Below, piece by piece: positions 9,163 to 18,587 of a stretch of DNA of 64,000 bases (position 1 is the stretch's first letter; the number at the start of each line of letters is the position of its first letter). Under the pieces are notes generated by a model that worked only from the letters and a program-made list of their open reading frames with translations, made no database searches and was not told the origin of the DNA. Both the position numbers and the translations under genes were made by a program. Origin of the DNA: Kiritimatiellia bacterium (GTDB lineage Bacteria; Verrucomicrobiota; Kiritimatiellia; CAIQIC01; JAGNIJ01). The stretch lies in NCBI GenBank assembly GCA_018001225.1, contig JAGNIJ010000011.1, forward strand, positions 30,940-94,939. Direction: 5' to 3'.

Positions 9163-10356
9163 TCAGAATTGAATCTTCCAGCCCAGGCTCAACCGGTTGC
9201 GGTCGTACGATTGACGCAACGTGGCGCCCGTGCTGTCTTCCAGGTCCGATTCGAAGTCCTGGTACTGCCACCCGGCTTCCAGCCAGTTGGACCGATTCAG
9301 CTGGTACGTGGCCCGGGCACTGACCAGCAGAATCTGCTCGTTTCCGTCCGTGACCTGGCCGGGCTCGATGGAATCGTCGGCATCATACTCGCCGTCCGAG
9401 TAGGAGCCGCTCAAGTAGAACGAGATCTTCGCCGTGAAGTCGTGCGCCAGGCTCGCGTAGACGCGGGCGCGGGTCTGGTTCGCATACGGGAACACGTCGG
9501 TTTCAAACAGCGAGTAGCCGCCGCCCAGCGAGAGCCGCGTGGCCGGCGAAGGCACGAAGGTCAGGGCCGCGTCCACGTACGGCGCGGAATCGTCGCCCAA
9601 GTCGTCGTCGTTATACGACTTCTCCTGGAACCCGCCGTGCAGGATGGCAATGAGGTTCGGGCTGAAGGTGTGCTCCGCGCCCGCGCCGGCCGACAGCGTC
9701 TGCGAGCCGCGATCCGGACCCTCGTAATCCACATCCTCCATGCGCAGCTCGCCGAGCAGGGCCGTCTCGGGCACGAGCTGGTGCCGCAGCGTGAGCCCGC
9801 CGACCAGCAGGTCGAAATCGTCCGTGTCCGAGACCGTGCTGTCGTCGTACCGCATCAGGATGTAGCGGCCGGCGACGTCCAGGCGGGTCTGGGGACGGAA
9901 CATGTAGCTCAACGTGCCGTTGGCCGTGTTGTAGATGAAGTCATCCTTCTCCCGCACCACGACGTCCCGATCCGTCAGCTCGGGCTGCTCGCCGCGGCGA
10001 AAGGTATCGATGGCGCTCAAGGCCAGGCGAGGGGTGAACACGTGGTTCAGGACCAGGTCGAACTCGTGGTTCAGATCGGTGTCATCCGGCTCCCGGTCGC
10101 TCCACCACACGAACGAAGGCCGGTAGCGCAGACTCATGAACGTCTGCTCCAGCCGGTAGTTCAGCATGATCTCGATTTCCTCGATGATCTTGACGCTGTC
10201 GTTCTTGTCCGTTTCTTCCTGGTAGATGTTGTCGTCGTACTCCAGGCGCAAACGGTTGATGATCTGGTACGGCTTGACGCCTTCCAGGGCCCCCGCCACT
10301 TCACCCAGAACCATCAGGATGCCCACCGCCACGAATACCCACGCTGTTCGTTTCAT
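9163..10356 (-). CDS. outer-membrane beta-barrel protein of an exopolysaccharide locus
   Basis: 397 residues beginning at the ATG at 10356, which has AGGAGG about 9 bases upstream; a longer frame start at 10374 lacks this. Residues 1-24 form a signal peptide ending near EVAGALEG. The rest consists of alternating polar/hydrophobic strands with many Tyr and Arg (LEYDDNIYQEE, RYRPSFVWWSD, RVYASLAHDFTA) and ends in a Phe (LGWKIQF), the terminal aromatic typical of outer-membrane barrels. It resembles the barrel proteins found beside Wzc/Wza-type genes. A role in exopolysaccharide secretion is inferred from position. Confidence 0.8.
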   Translation of the reverse strand: MKRTAWVFVAVGILMVLGEVAGALEGVKPYQIINRLRLEYDDNIYQEETDKNDSVKIIEEIEIMLNYRLEQTFMSLRYRPSFVWWSDREPDDTDLNHEFDLVLNHVFTPRLALSAIDTFRRGEQPELTDRDVVVREKDDFIYNTANGTLSYMFRPQTRLDVAGRYILMRYDDSTVSDTDDFDLLVGGLTLRHQLVPETALLGELRMEDVDYEGPDRGSQTLSAGAGAEHTFSPNLIAILHGGFQEKSYNDDDLGDDSAPYVDAALTFVPSPATRLSLGGGYSLFETDVFPYANQTRARVYASLAHDFTAKISFYLSGSYSDGEYDADDSIEPGQVTDGNEQILLVSARATYQLNRSNWLEAGWQYQDFESDLEDSTGATLRQSYDRNRLSLGWKIQF

Positions 10357-10405
10357 GCTCGCTCGCCTCCTCATAATAAGGAATGGTTGCCTTGCGCCGC
10401 CGGCT

Positions 10406-11026
10406 TCAATCGGGCGTCAGCGGACGGAACTCGCCGTTGATGAATTCAAACTGGCTGAACACGCGAACGACGTATTCCATGTCCACGCCGTACTGCATTT
10501 CGTCCACAGGATTGAAACGGTGCCGCTTGACCAGCGGGTCCACGTTCGCCGCGGCCACGTGCGTCGCGACCGGCTCGGGCAGGGGCTCGAGATAGGAGAC
10601 CGCCTCGCCGACGGAATCCATCGGGACGCCGAGGCTCTTCAGGTAGTCGATCCATTCCTTCGGGTCGTCGGGATTCTCGATCTCGCCCTGCTTCTTGAGC
10701 GCCTGCACGATCACGCGTGCCAGGTCGGCCTTCGTCACCACCTTGTCGCCCGCCCAGCCCTCGGCCGGCGAGATGCTGTTGTCCAGCAGGATGGCGTAGC
10801 ATTGCTGGTCGCTCGGCGCCACCGGGAGGAAGCGCGCCAGGCCGAGAATCTTGACCATCATCTGGGCCAACTCGGCTTGGGTTACCTGGGCCACCGCCGG
10901 AGCTTCGGCGGCCGGCTTGTCCGCTTTCTTCGCCTTCTTCGCCTTCTTCTCCGCGGCCATACCCGTCGGGGCCAGCATGGCCAGACCCACCACCGCCACC
11001 AACACGGTCATTCCGATTTTTTTCAT
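10406..11026 (-). CDS. secreted protein of unknown function, first gene of exopolysaccharide operon
   Basis: 206 residues with a signal peptide (MKKIGMTVLVAVVGLAMLAP, cleavage likely after GMAA) followed by a Lys/Ala linker (EKKAKKAKKADK). A middle section reads a little like an S-layer-homology repeat (GWAGDKVVTKADLARVIVQAL). The C-terminal part is Pro/Glu-rich and not recognised. GGAGG lies 9 bases before the ATG. It is 49 bases upstream of the beta-barrel gene and divergent from rnhC, so it probably opens the transcription unit. Function unknown. Confidence 0.7.
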   Translation of the reverse strand: MKKIGMTVLVAVVGLAMLAPTGMAAEKKAKKAKKADKPAAEAPAVAQVTQAELAQMMVKILGLARFLPVAPSDQQCYAILLDNSISPAEGWAGDKVVTKADLARVIVQALKKQGEIENPDDPKEWIDYLKSLGVPMDSVGEAVSYLEPLPEPVATHVAAANVDPLVKRHRFNPVDEMQYGVDMEYVVRVFSQFEFINGEFRPLTPD

Positions 11027-11238
11027 TCGCCCTTCCTCCAGCTTGGTCTTGATACGTAAATACCCTTATCCCGAAAAGCGAGACTCTCCTTCTTCATGGC
11101 TTCTGGAAACTCACGTATGACAGAAACCTACCCTACCCCTCCCCAAACCGTCAACAGGTATATTTGCCATAGAAGCGCTTTTTTTACACCCCGCCACCCT
11201 GTTGCCAGGGCCGGTCGTCCTCTGATAGAGTGCCACCC

Positions 11239-12225
11239 ATGACGCCACAGACCTCTTTTACCATCCTGCTGACCCCGGCGCAACAGGAAGTGCTGACGCG
11301 CCTGCTCCGCGCCGGGAATTACGCTCCCCTGACCATCCCCCACGCCACGGTGGCCGCCGAGGGACAGGATTGCCGTATCTCCTTGTACAAGAGCGGGAAA
11401 TGCCTAGTCCAGGGCAAGGGCGCCCGGGAGTGGGTCGAATTCGTACTCGAGCCCCAGGTGCTCGGAGAGGCCCGGCTGGGCTACGAGGAGGTCCGCCAGC
11501 CGGAGGTCTTCCAGCCCCATATCGGCGTGGACGAGAGCGGCAAGGGCGACTTCTTCGGCCCCCTCGTCATCTCCGCCGTTTATGTGGACGAGCGCCTGGT
11601 CCGCCTCTTCCGCGACATGAACGTCCGCGACAGCAAGACCATCACCAGCGAGCGCAAGGCGCTCGACCTCGACGAGGCCATCCGCAGGGCCGTCGCCGGC
11701 CGCTTCGCCCTCATCGCCATCGGGCCCCGCGCCTACAACCGCCTCTACGCGAGTATGGGCAACGTCAACCGGATCCTCGCCTGGGGCCACGCCCGCGCCA
11801 TCGAAAATGTCCTGGAGCGCGTGCCCGATTGCCCCCGCGCCGTCGCCGACCAGTTCGGCCCGAAGCGCCAGATCGAGCAGGCCCTGATGAAGAAGGGCCG
11901 GAAAATAAAACTCGAGCAGCGGCCGCGCGCGGAGTCCGATCCCGCCGTCGCCGCCGCCTCCATCGTCGCGCGCGCCGGCTTCGTCCGCGCGCTCCAGCAG
12001 ATCGGCAAGCAGTACAACGTCACCATCCCCAAGGGCGCGTCCGACGCCGTCCGCGCCGTCGCCGTCCAGCTCGTGAAGTCGAAGGGGCCGCCACTCCTGC
12101 TCGACGTCGCGAAGTGCCACTTCCGCACGGCCGACCAGGTCCTCGCGGAGGCCGGCTCGTCGCGCGCCGCGCTCGGGCCCGAAGGTCAGGCGGTCTCCAA
12201 GCCGCGCCGGGAGGAACCCTCATGA
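11239..12225 (+). CDS. rnhC: ribonuclease HIII
   Basis: 328 residues. The N-terminal 85 residues match the small TBP-like substrate-binding domain that distinguishes RNase HIII from RNase HII. The catalytic domain begins at GVDESGKGDFFGP (Asp98, Glu99), followed by VRDSKTI, NRILAWGHARAIENVL and the conserved PRAESDPAVAAASIVAR. It removes RNA from RNA-DNA hybrids. The ATG at 11239 is preferred to a GTG three codons earlier. The stop overlaps the start of the next gene (ATGA). Confidence 0.93.
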   Translation: MTPQTSFTILLTPAQQEVLTRLLRAGNYAPLTIPHATVAAEGQDCRISLYKSGKCLVQGKGAREWVEFVLEPQVLGEARLGYEEVRQPEVFQPHIGVDESGKGDFFGPLVISAVYVDERLVRLFRDMNVRDSKTITSERKALDLDEAIRRAVAGRFALIAIGPRAYNRLYASMGNVNRILAWGHARAIENVLERVPDCPRAVADQFGPKRQIEQALMKKGRKIKLEQRPRAESDPAVAAASIVARAGFVRALQQIGKQYNVTIPKGASDAVRAVAVQLVKSKGPPLLLDVAKCHFRTADQVLAEAGSSRAALGPEGQAVSKPRREEPS

Positions 12226-13082
12226 AGCTCGTGCGATTCGGTCCGCCCGGACAGGAGCGCCCCGGCGTGTGGCTGGACGACACCCCCGGCATCCTCGATG
12301 TCCGAGCCATGGCCTTCGACATTGAGGACTACGACGCGCACTTCTTCTCGCGCTGGGGCCTGGAGCGCCTGCGCGGCCTGCTCGCGGAAAAGAACCGGAA
12401 GATCGTTCCCGCGGAAGGCGTCCGCCTCGGCCCGCCCGTCGCGCGCCCCGGCAAGATCATCTGCCTCGGCAAGAACTACCGCGATCACATCGCGGAGTTC
12501 GATTCGAAGACGCCCGACCGCCCGATCCTCTTCGCCAAGGCCGCGACCGCGCTCGTCGGGCCGTACGACGCCATTCGCCTACCCGCCGACGCCGAAGCGG
12601 ACGTCGAGGTCGAACTCGCCGCCGTCATCGGAAAGACGGCGCGGAACCTTTCTGAAGGCGACGCGATGTCCTGCGTCGCGGGCTACACGATCCTCGACGA
12701 TGTCACCGACCGCGCGGCGCAGCGCGCCGACGGCCAGTGGTTCCGCGCGAAGAGCCGGGACACGTTCTGCCCGCTCGGCCCGTTCCTCGTCACCGCGGAC
12801 GAGGTGCCCGACCCGTACGTGTTGCGGCTGACCTCGAAGATCCGCGGGCAGCTCCTACAGGACGCCCGCGCATCGGACATGATCTTCAAGCTCGCGTATT
12901 TGATCGCCTACGCAAGCGCCGCCATGACGCTCGAACCCGGCGACGTGCTCTCCACCGGCACGCCGGGCGGCATCGGTTCCGCGCGCAAGCCCCCGGTCCT
13001 GCTGCGGCCCGGCGACGAGGTCGAGGTCGCCATCGAGGGCCTCGGTGTGCAACGGAACCGGGTGGAGAGCGACGCCCTGTAG
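12222..13082 (+). CDS. fumarylacetoacetate hydrolase family protein
   Basis: 286 residues. It carries the FAH fold signature: PGKIICLGKNYRDH, metal ligands in the EADVEVELAAVIGK segment (Glu-x-Glu), GYTILDDVTDR, KSRDTFCPLGPFL, and the C-terminal GDVLSTGTPGGIG. Members hydrolyse or hydrate C-C bonds of 2-oxo acids (fumarylpyruvate hydrolase, 2-keto-4-pentenoate hydratase, oxaloacetate decarboxylase); the substrate cannot be read from sequence. The start is coupled to rnhC by ATGA. The stop codon lies inside a 10-bp-stem palindrome (13081-13106). Confidence 0.9.
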   Translation: MKLVRFGPPGQERPGVWLDDTPGILDVRAMAFDIEDYDAHFFSRWGLERLRGLLAEKNRKIVPAEGVRLGPPVARPGKIICLGKNYRDHIAEFDSKTPDRPILFAKAATALVGPYDAIRLPADAEADVEVELAAVIGKTARNLSEGDAMSCVAGYTILDDVTDRAAQRADGQWFRAKSRDTFCPLGPFLVTADEVPDPYVLRLTSKIRGQLLQDARASDMIFKLAYLIAYASAAMTLEPGDVLSTGTPGGIGSARKPPVLLRPGDEVEVAIEGLGVQRNRVESDAL

Positions 13083-13200
13083 CTCCGGCGCTCCGCCGCC
13101 GGAGCTTCCGCCGACAGAGCGGCGGAACTACAGGACCGACGTCGCGGGAGCTCCGCCCTCCATCTTCGTATCGGTCTTTGGAGGAGCGAACTCCGCGAGC
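13081..13200. repeat. cluster of three palindromic elements
   Basis: 13081-13106 is a perfect 10-bp stem AGCTCCGGCG/CGCCGGAGCT with a 6-base loop; it contains the last two bases of the upstream stop codon. 13106-13127 pairs TTCCGCCG with CGGCGGAA. At 13141-13200 an imperfect inverted repeat begins GTCGCGGGAGCTCCGCCCTCC-like and returns at 13180-13200. The last element resembles the core of the larger inverted element at 44888-45030. Confidence 0.75.
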
Positions 13201-13226
13201 CCGCCCCATAGCAGGATCACGCCGGG

Positions 13227-13300
13227 TGGGCCCAGTAGGACTCGAACCTACGACCAGAGGATTATGAGTCCCCTGCTCTGACCAACTGAGCTATGGGCCC
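13227..13300 (-). tRNA. tRNA with CAU anticodon (elongator Met or Ile2)
   Basis: A complete 74-nt cloverleaf reads on the minus strand: acceptor GGGCCCA/TGGGCCC, D-arm GCTC-AGTTGGTCA-GAGC, anticodon stem GGGGA/TCCTC with loop CTCATAA (anticodon CAT), T-arm GTAGG-TTCGAGT-CCTAC, discriminator A. CCA is not encoded. No initiator features (G1-C72 is paired here), so it is elongator tRNA-Met or the lysidine-modified tRNA-Ile2; these cannot be separated by eye. Confidence 0.93.
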
Positions 13301-13385
13301 ATCCGGCGCGACAAGCTTGGACTTTACGCCTCAACGCGGTGCGGCGGCCAGAGGATTATTCGCGCCACCGGAGGAGGTAAACATG

Positions 13386-13408
13386 GGAGGCGGGGCGCCC
13401 CCGCCTCC
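13386..13408. repeat. GC-rich palindrome
   Basis: GGAGGCGGGG, a three-base loop, then its exact complement CCCCGCCTCC. It follows directly after GGAGGTAAACATG, so an alternative start for the methyltransferase gene at 13383 would be occluded by this hairpin. A related palindrome is inside the allH-like gene at 32037-32056. Confidence 0.7.
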
Positions 13409-13457
13409 AGTGCTCACGGCTGGACGTTGCACCGTGTCGTCCCTACGATGCGCCCCC

Positions 13458-14153
13458 ATGCCCGACCACGAGGAAATCTATCGCCGGCACGCCGCCGAAT
13501 ACGAGGAACTGGTGTCCCGGGAGGATTACCAGGGGAACCTCCTGCCGGCGCTGGAAAAGATCGTCCCGTTCCGCGGCCTGGACGTGGTGGATTTCGGCGC
13601 GGGAACCGGCCGCCTGACCGGCCTGCTGGCGCCGCTCGTGAAATCCATCCGGGCCTACGATCTTTCGGCCCACATGCTCGAAGTGGCGGTCGCCCGGCTG
13701 CGCGGGATGGGCTTGAAGAACTGGAGCGTGGCCGCGGCGGACTCGCGTTGTGTCCCGGCCGAAACCGCGTCGGCCGATGTCGCGATCGCGGGCTGGAGCC
13801 TCTGCTACATCGCGACGAAGAATCCGGAACCGGAACTGCGCCGCGCGCTGGCGGAGATGGAACGCGTGCGGCAGCCGGGCGGAACCGTGATCCTCATCGA
13901 GACCCTCGGGACCGGCTTCACGGAGCCGCATCCACCGGACAAGCTGGCCACCTATTTCTCGCACCTTACTAAAAAGGGATTCCAACAAGCCTGGATCCGG
14001 ACCGACTACCGGTTCCGGGACCGCGCCGAGGGCGAGCGGCTGGCCCGGTTTTTCTTCGGCAACGAGACCGCGTCGAAGATCGTCGAGGATGGGCGCGGCG
14101 TTATCCTGCCCGAATGCACGGGGCTCTGGTGGCGGCACGGGCGGAGGATCTAG
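13458..14153 (+). CDS. class I SAM-dependent methyltransferase
   Basis: 231 residues. SAM-binding motif I is VVDFGAGTGRLTG near residues 36-48, followed by YDLSAHMLEVA and a post-motif VAIAGWSLCYIA, the usual Rossmann methyltransferase order. The substrate is not identifiable. The start is set at 13458 because the homologous fold begins with MPDHEEIYRRHAAEYEE. An upstream ATG at 13383 has a stronger GGAGG but would add 25 residues encoded by a palindrome. The gene overlaps the convergent PAS gene by four bases. Confidence 0.85.
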   Translation: MPDHEEIYRRHAAEYEELVSREDYQGNLLPALEKIVPFRGLDVVDFGAGTGRLTGLLAPLVKSIRAYDLSAHMLEVAVARLRGMGLKNWSVAAADSRCVPAETASADVAIAGWSLCYIATKNPEPELRRALAEMERVRQPGGTVILIETLGTGFTEPHPPDKLATYFSHLTKKGFQQAWIRTDYRFRDRAEGERLARFFFGNETASKIVEDGRGVILPECTGLWWRHGRRI

Positions 14154-14731
14154 GCCTTGAATTCCGCGTAGTGCTTCGCCATGCAGTCGGGGCAGATGCT
14201 GTGCGAGAAGTCGGCGTCGGTCCGGTCCTTGACGTAGACCTCGACTTCTTCCCAGGCGCCGGACTTGTTCCGGATCTTTTTGCAGTGGCCGCAGATGGGC
14301 AGGATGCCCTCGAGCCGGCGGACCTGCGCCTGCAATTCCTTGACCAGGTTTCGATGCCGAAGCACCTCGGTCAGGTCGCGCAGTTCCTCGACGACGGCCA
14401 CGATCTCGCCCTGCTCGTTGCGCAGCGGCGAGGCCAGGATTTCCTCCCACACCGCCGTTCCGTCGGCCCGCGGGTGCCGATGCACGGCGCGTACGAAGCG
14501 GCCTGTTTCGAACACCTCGCGCACGGGACAGTCCAATCCGTTTTCGGAGCACGGATGCGTCAGGCCGTGCGCCACCTGGTGACAGGGACAGTCAAGTAAA
14601 GCCGCCGCATCCTTGCCGAAGGCCTTCTGCGCCGCGGCATTCGAATCCACGATCCGCATCCGCCGGTCAATGACGATGATCGGCTCCTGCACGGCGTTGA
14701 TGATACCCGGGTAATAGGTGGCCTTCTTCAT
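14150..14731 (-). CDS. PAS domain protein with C-terminal Cys-rich tail
   Basis: 193 residues. A PAS domain occupies residues about 5-130 (NAVQEPIIVIDRRMRIVDSN, then DGTAVWEEILASPLRNEQGE, then VAVVEELRDLTE), with an insertion bearing Cys residues (LLDCPCHQ, CSENGLDCPV). A short coiled segment leads to the tail ILPICGHCKKIR ... FSHSICPDCMAKHY, a four-Cys motif common at the end of PAS and response-regulator proteins of environmental bacteria and possibly a metal site. No output domain is present. ATG at 14731 is preferred to an upstream in-frame start at 14791. Confidence 0.8.
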   Translation of the reverse strand: MKKATYYPGIINAVQEPIIVIDRRMRIVDSNAAAQKAFGKDAAALLDCPCHQVAHGLTHPCSENGLDCPVREVFETGRFVRAVHRHPRADGTAVWEEILASPLRNEQGEIVAVVEELRDLTEVLRHRNLVKELQAQVRRLEGILPICGHCKKIRNKSGAWEEVEVYVKDRTDADFSHSICPDCMAKHYAEFKA

Positions 14732-14831
14732 TATCAATACCTTACGCCCTTTTTCCGGAATTGCCGGACGGGCCGATATTTTTTTTCTCACCGCCTAGCC
14801 GCTCCGGGGCCGTCGGTGTATCTTGTTCGCC

Positions 14832-17800
14832 ATGAAACGGTTGACGGCCTTCATCGCCACCCTGCTGGCCGGGAACGCGGCCTGGGCGGAGCTGAATTTC
14901 CAGGAGGTGATCCTGGACGACACCTACTTCGCCTACGAGCGCGACGTCGGCGACGTCAACGGCGACGGGCTCAACGACGTGATCGGCGTCCAGGAGGGCC
15001 AGACCAGCATCCAGGTGTTCATGGCCCCGGACTGGGCGCGCACCGTGCTCGTTTCCATCACCGGCACGTACACCTATCCCCGCGCGGACGATTTCAAGGT
15101 CGCGGACCTGGACAACGACGACGACCTCGACGTGATCACGCGGCTCGGCGACAGCCCATCCTCCGACGGGGCCGGCATCGCCGTCTGGTACGAGAATCTC
15201 GGCGGCGGCTCCAACTGGACCCAGCGTCTCATCGGCAACAGCCTCGAGTACGTCAAGGATATCGTCGTCGCGGATTTCGACCGCGACGATCTCAAGGACG
15301 TCGCGATGCGCATGGACAGCCGGACCCAGCTCTGGCTGCAGGAGGCGGGCGGGACGTGGACCGAGGTGCTGATCAGCCATGCCGCGCACGAGGGCATGGA
15401 GGCCGGCGACCTGGACAACGACGGCGATCCGGACATCATCCTGAACGGATTCTGGTTCCCCACGCCGAACTCCCCCGCCGCCTGCCGCGTCGCGGCGTAC
15501 TACACGAACAAGACCGTGGATGCCGCCTGGTTCACGCAGACCGGCGACTGGACGGCCAACTCGTGCAAGGTGGTCGTGGGCGACTTCAACGGCGACGGCT
15601 CGAACGACGTCGCCTTCTCCCAGTCCGAGCGCGCGGGCTACGCGGTGACGTGGTACCGCTCGCCCACCCCGCTTGTGGACGGCACGTGGACGGGTCGCGC
15701 GGTGGTCACGGTGGATTACTGCCACAACCTGCAGGCCGCGGACTGGGACCTCGACGGCGACGACGATCTGCTCGTCGGCGGCATGGCCAGTTCCACGCAT
15801 CGCGGGCTGAAGCTGATGCTCAACGACGGCGCGGGCCTGGCGTGGAGCGAGCACGTCATCCAGTCCGACGGCAGCTACAGCGCGGAGATGGGCGACATCG
15901 ACAACGACGGCGACCCGGACATCGTCGGCATCTACAACTGGGACTCGGCCCCGACCTGGATCTACCGCAACAACGCCGGCGGCCCGCCGAGCCTGGACTT
16001 CTGGTATTACATCGAGGCGGGCGCCGACCACGTCCGCACGTTCGGCCTCGACGCAGCGGACGCGGACGGCGACGGCGACCTGGACCTCGTCAGCGGGCCG
16101 TACTTCTACCGGAATCCCGGCGGCGCGATGACCGGCGCGTGGACGCGCCCGACGGCCTTCAGCGGCGGGCACCTGTTCATGGCCGCGGACGTGGACGGCG
16201 ACGACCGGGCCGACCTGCTGGGCCTGCAGGACAACGCGGGCGGCAGCCGGATCGATCTCTACTGGATCGAGGCCACGGACGCGGGCGCGACGGGCTGGGC
16301 GGCGCCGGTCCTGTTCGGCGACGTGCCGCGCAGCGACCACGCCGAGGGCTTCCAGGGCTACCGGCTCGCGCAGGTCGTCGCCGGCGGCCGCGAGGAGATC
16401 GTGCTCTCAACCATGCAGGGCGTGTACACCTTCGAAATTCCGGCCTCGCCCGGCGCGGGCTCCTGGCCGCGCACCCTCGTCTGCGCGAACGATTCCGACG
16501 AGGGCATCGGCGTCGCGGACCTGGACGGCGACACGGATCTCGACGTCGCCTTCACCAGCGGCGGCGGCAAGACGGTTCTGTGGGCGCGGAATCCCGGCGA
16601 CGGGTCGGGGAACTGGCCCGTGTTCACCATCGGCTCGTTCGCGGAGGCCGACTGGCCCGACCGCTGCGCGATCGCGGACCTCAACGGGGACGGCCGGCCG
16701 GACATCGTCGCCACGGAAGAGAACTCCGGCGCGGCAGCGGACGCCTTGGCCTGCTGGTGGGAGCAGCCCGCCGCCGGCCCGACCAACGCCGGCTGGACGC
16801 GCCGCACGATCGCGACGCAATACACGATGAACAGCCTGGACGCCGCGGACTTCGACCGGGACGGCGACATGGACCTGTCCCTCGCCGAGCACCGCGGCAC
16901 GGAAAAGATCCAGTTGTGGGAAAATGACGGCGCGGGCGCGTTCACCGTCCACGAGGTCGGCTCCGGCCGCGAGAGCCATCTCGGCGCGCGGGCCTTCGAT
17001 CTCGATGCCGACGGCGACCCGGACCTCGTCAGCATCGCCTACGACGACTACACAAAGCTGCACGTCTGGCGGAACGACTCGCCCTCCGGCGAGCCGACCG
17101 TCGCCCGGCCCGTGATCGCGCCGAACGGCGGCGTGTTCGACGAGCCGCTTTCCATCACGCTCACCTGCGCCACCGCCGGCGCGGAGATCTGGTACACGGC
17201 GGACGGCTCGACGCCGACGAACCAGCCCGGCCCGTCGGTTCTCTATTCCAACGCGCTGGCGGTGACGACCTCCGTGACGCTCAAGGCGCGCGGATTCAAG
17301 GTCGATTACGCGCCCAGCGCGGTGGCCTCGGCAGCGTTCTTCGGGCCGCAGGCGCTGGCCCCGACAATCGCGCCGCCCGGCGGCTCGTTCATGGGCACGC
17401 AGGCCGTGACCCTTGCCTGCGCGACGACGGGCGTGGTGATCCGGCACACGCTCGACGGCTCCGACCCGGACGAATCGGACGCGGCCTACGGCGGGGCGAT
17501 CGAGCTGACGAATTCCGCGACCGTCAAGGCGCGGGCGTTCCGCGGCGGGCTGACGCCGAGCGCGGTCGCGGAGGCGTCGTTCGTCCTGCTGCAATTCGGC
17601 GCGGTGGCGCACTGGCGGCTGGACGAACGGTTCGGGACGATTGCCGCGGACTCCAGCGGGAGCGGCCACACGGGCCTGGTCTCCGGCGCGGCGTGGACGG
17701 CGGGGACAAAGGACAATGCCCTGTCCTTCGACGGCGCGGACGACCGGGTCAACGCGGGCGCGTGGGACATCGCGGGCACGGCGCTGACGATCTGCGCGTG

Positions 17801-18455
17801 GGTCAAGCTGGACCCGGCGCTCGCGGAGACCGACGCGCGGCTCGTGTCCAAGGCCGTCGGCGGCGCGGAGCAGGACCATTATTGGATGCTGTCCCTGACC
17901 ACGGTCGGCGCGGACCGCCGCCTTCGCGCGCGGCTGAAGGCCGGCGGGAGCACCACGACGCTGATCGCGTCGAGCGGGAACCTCGCGCTGGATGCCTGGC
18001 ACCACGCGGCGATGACGTACAATGGCAGCACGCTGCGCCTGTTCCTGGACGGCGCGGAGGTCGGCAGCGCGGCCAAGACCGGCGAACTGACCGCCGGCCC
18101 GGCGGTCGAAATCTGGCTCGGGGCCAATCCGCCGAATGCCTATTCACCGCTGCGGGGCCTACTGGACGACGTCCGCATCTACAACGTCGCGCTCGACGCG
18201 GCGGCGATCCAGGCGGTCATGAGCGAGACCCCGTCGGGGCCCGCGCCGGAATTACAGGGCGTCGGCGCCGATCCGGCCGACTGGACGATCCGGGTGCAGG
18301 GCGAAGCGGGACATTATTACATCCTGCAGCGCACGCTCGAGCTCGCGCCTCCGGAGTGGATCAATCTCTCGACCAGCGCGGCGACGGAGCCGGTGCTCCA
18401 GATTCCCGCGACGGGCGACGCGCCCCGGGCGTACTTCCGGGTGCGGAAGGATTAA
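14832..18455 (+). CDS. secreted FG-GAP/VCBS repeat protein with chitobiase-C and LamG domains
   Basis: 1207 residues with signal peptide MKRLTAFIATLLAGNAAWA. Residues about 20-750 hold many FG-GAP/VCBS-type repeats with calcium loops (DVNGDGLNDVIG, DLDNDGDPDIIL, DIDNDGDPDIVG), which fold as beta-propellers. Two CHB_HEX_C_1-type modules follow (PVIAPNGGVFDEPLSITLTC and APTIAPPGGSFMGTQAVTLA, each with TxDGSxP), then a LamG/concanavalin domain (VAHWRLDERFGTIAADSSGS, then LSFDGADDRVNAG). The tail is a small beta domain ending AYFRVRKD. It is a large surface or extracellular glycan-binding protein; no catalytic domain is visible. Confidence 0.88.
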   Translation: MKRLTAFIATLLAGNAAWAELNFQEVILDDTYFAYERDVGDVNGDGLNDVIGVQEGQTSIQVFMAPDWARTVLVSITGTYTYPRADDFKVADLDNDDDLDVITRLGDSPSSDGAGIAVWYENLGGGSNWTQRLIGNSLEYVKDIVVADFDRDDLKDVAMRMDSRTQLWLQEAGGTWTEVLISHAAHEGMEAGDLDNDGDPDIILNGFWFPTPNSPAACRVAAYYTNKTVDAAWFTQTGDWTANSCKVVVGDFNGDGSNDVAFSQSERAGYAVTWYRSPTPLVDGTWTGRAVVTVDYCHNLQAADWDLDGDDDLLVGGMASSTHRGLKLMLNDGAGLAWSEHVIQSDGSYSAEMGDIDNDGDPDIVGIYNWDSAPTWIYRNNAGGPPSLDFWYYIEAGADHVRTFGLDAADADGDGDLDLVSGPYFYRNPGGAMTGAWTRPTAFSGGHLFMAADVDGDDRADLLGLQDNAGGSRIDLYWIEATDAGATGWAAPVLFGDVPRSDHAEGFQGYRLAQVVAGGREEIVLSTMQGVYTFEIPASPGAGSWPRTLVCANDSDEGIGVADLDGDTDLDVAFTSGGGKTVLWARNPGDGSGNWPVFTIGSFAEADWPDRCAIADLNGDGRPDIVATEENSGAAADALACWWEQPAAGPTNAGWTRRTIATQYTMNSLDAADFDRDGDMDLSLAEHRGTEKIQLWENDGAGAFTVHEVGSGRESHLGARAFDLDADGDPDLVSIAYDDYTKLHVWRNDSPSGEPTVARPVIAPNGGVFDEPLSITLTCATAGAEIWYTADGSTPTNQPGPSVLYSNALAVTTSVTLKARGFKVDYAPSAVASAAFFGPQALAPTIAPPGGSFMGTQAVTLACATTGVVIRHTLDGSDPDESDAAYGGAIELTNSATVKARAFRGGLTPSAVAEASFVLLQFGAVAHWRLDERFGTIAADSSGSGHTGLVSGAAWTAGTKDNALSFDGADDRVNAGAWDIAGTALTICAWVKLDPALAETDARLVSKAVGGAEQDHYWMLSLTTVGADRRLRARLKAGGSTTTLIASSGNLALDAWHHAAMTYNGSTLRLFLDGAEVGSAAKTGELTAGPAVEIWLGANPPNAYSPLRGLLDDVRIYNVALDAAAIQAVMSETPSGPAPELQGVGADPADWTIRVQGEAGHYYILQRTLELAPPEWINLSTSAATEPVLQIPATGDAPRAYFRVRKD

Positions 18456-18476
18456 CCACGGAGGGGCTTTACCTGC

Positions 18477-18547
18477 GTAGGGGCTTCGCTTGCGAAGCCT
18501 CGTTGAATTAAATGCCCATTCCGGGCGCCGGCAAGCGGCGCCCCTAC
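18477..18547. repeat. REP-like inverted element bounded by GTAGGGGC / GCCCCTAC
   Basis: Starts GTAGGGGCTTCGCTTGCGAAGCC and ends GGGCGCC..GGCGCCCCTAC, so the outer 8 bases are inverted copies and each half also folds on itself. The same architecture occurs at 39209-39259, and one half of it at 45038-45062. It lies between the FG-GAP protein and a small membrane protein. Confidence 0.75.
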
Positions 18548-18587
18548 ATTCGTGCATTCCACTGTTTCCTTGTGCTATCGTTCTTCC

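Noticed and set aside
13383..14153. Longer methyltransferase starting at 13383
   Set aside because: It has a strong GGAGG, but the added residues are encoded by a palindrome and do not look like protein; the start at 13458 matches the fold.
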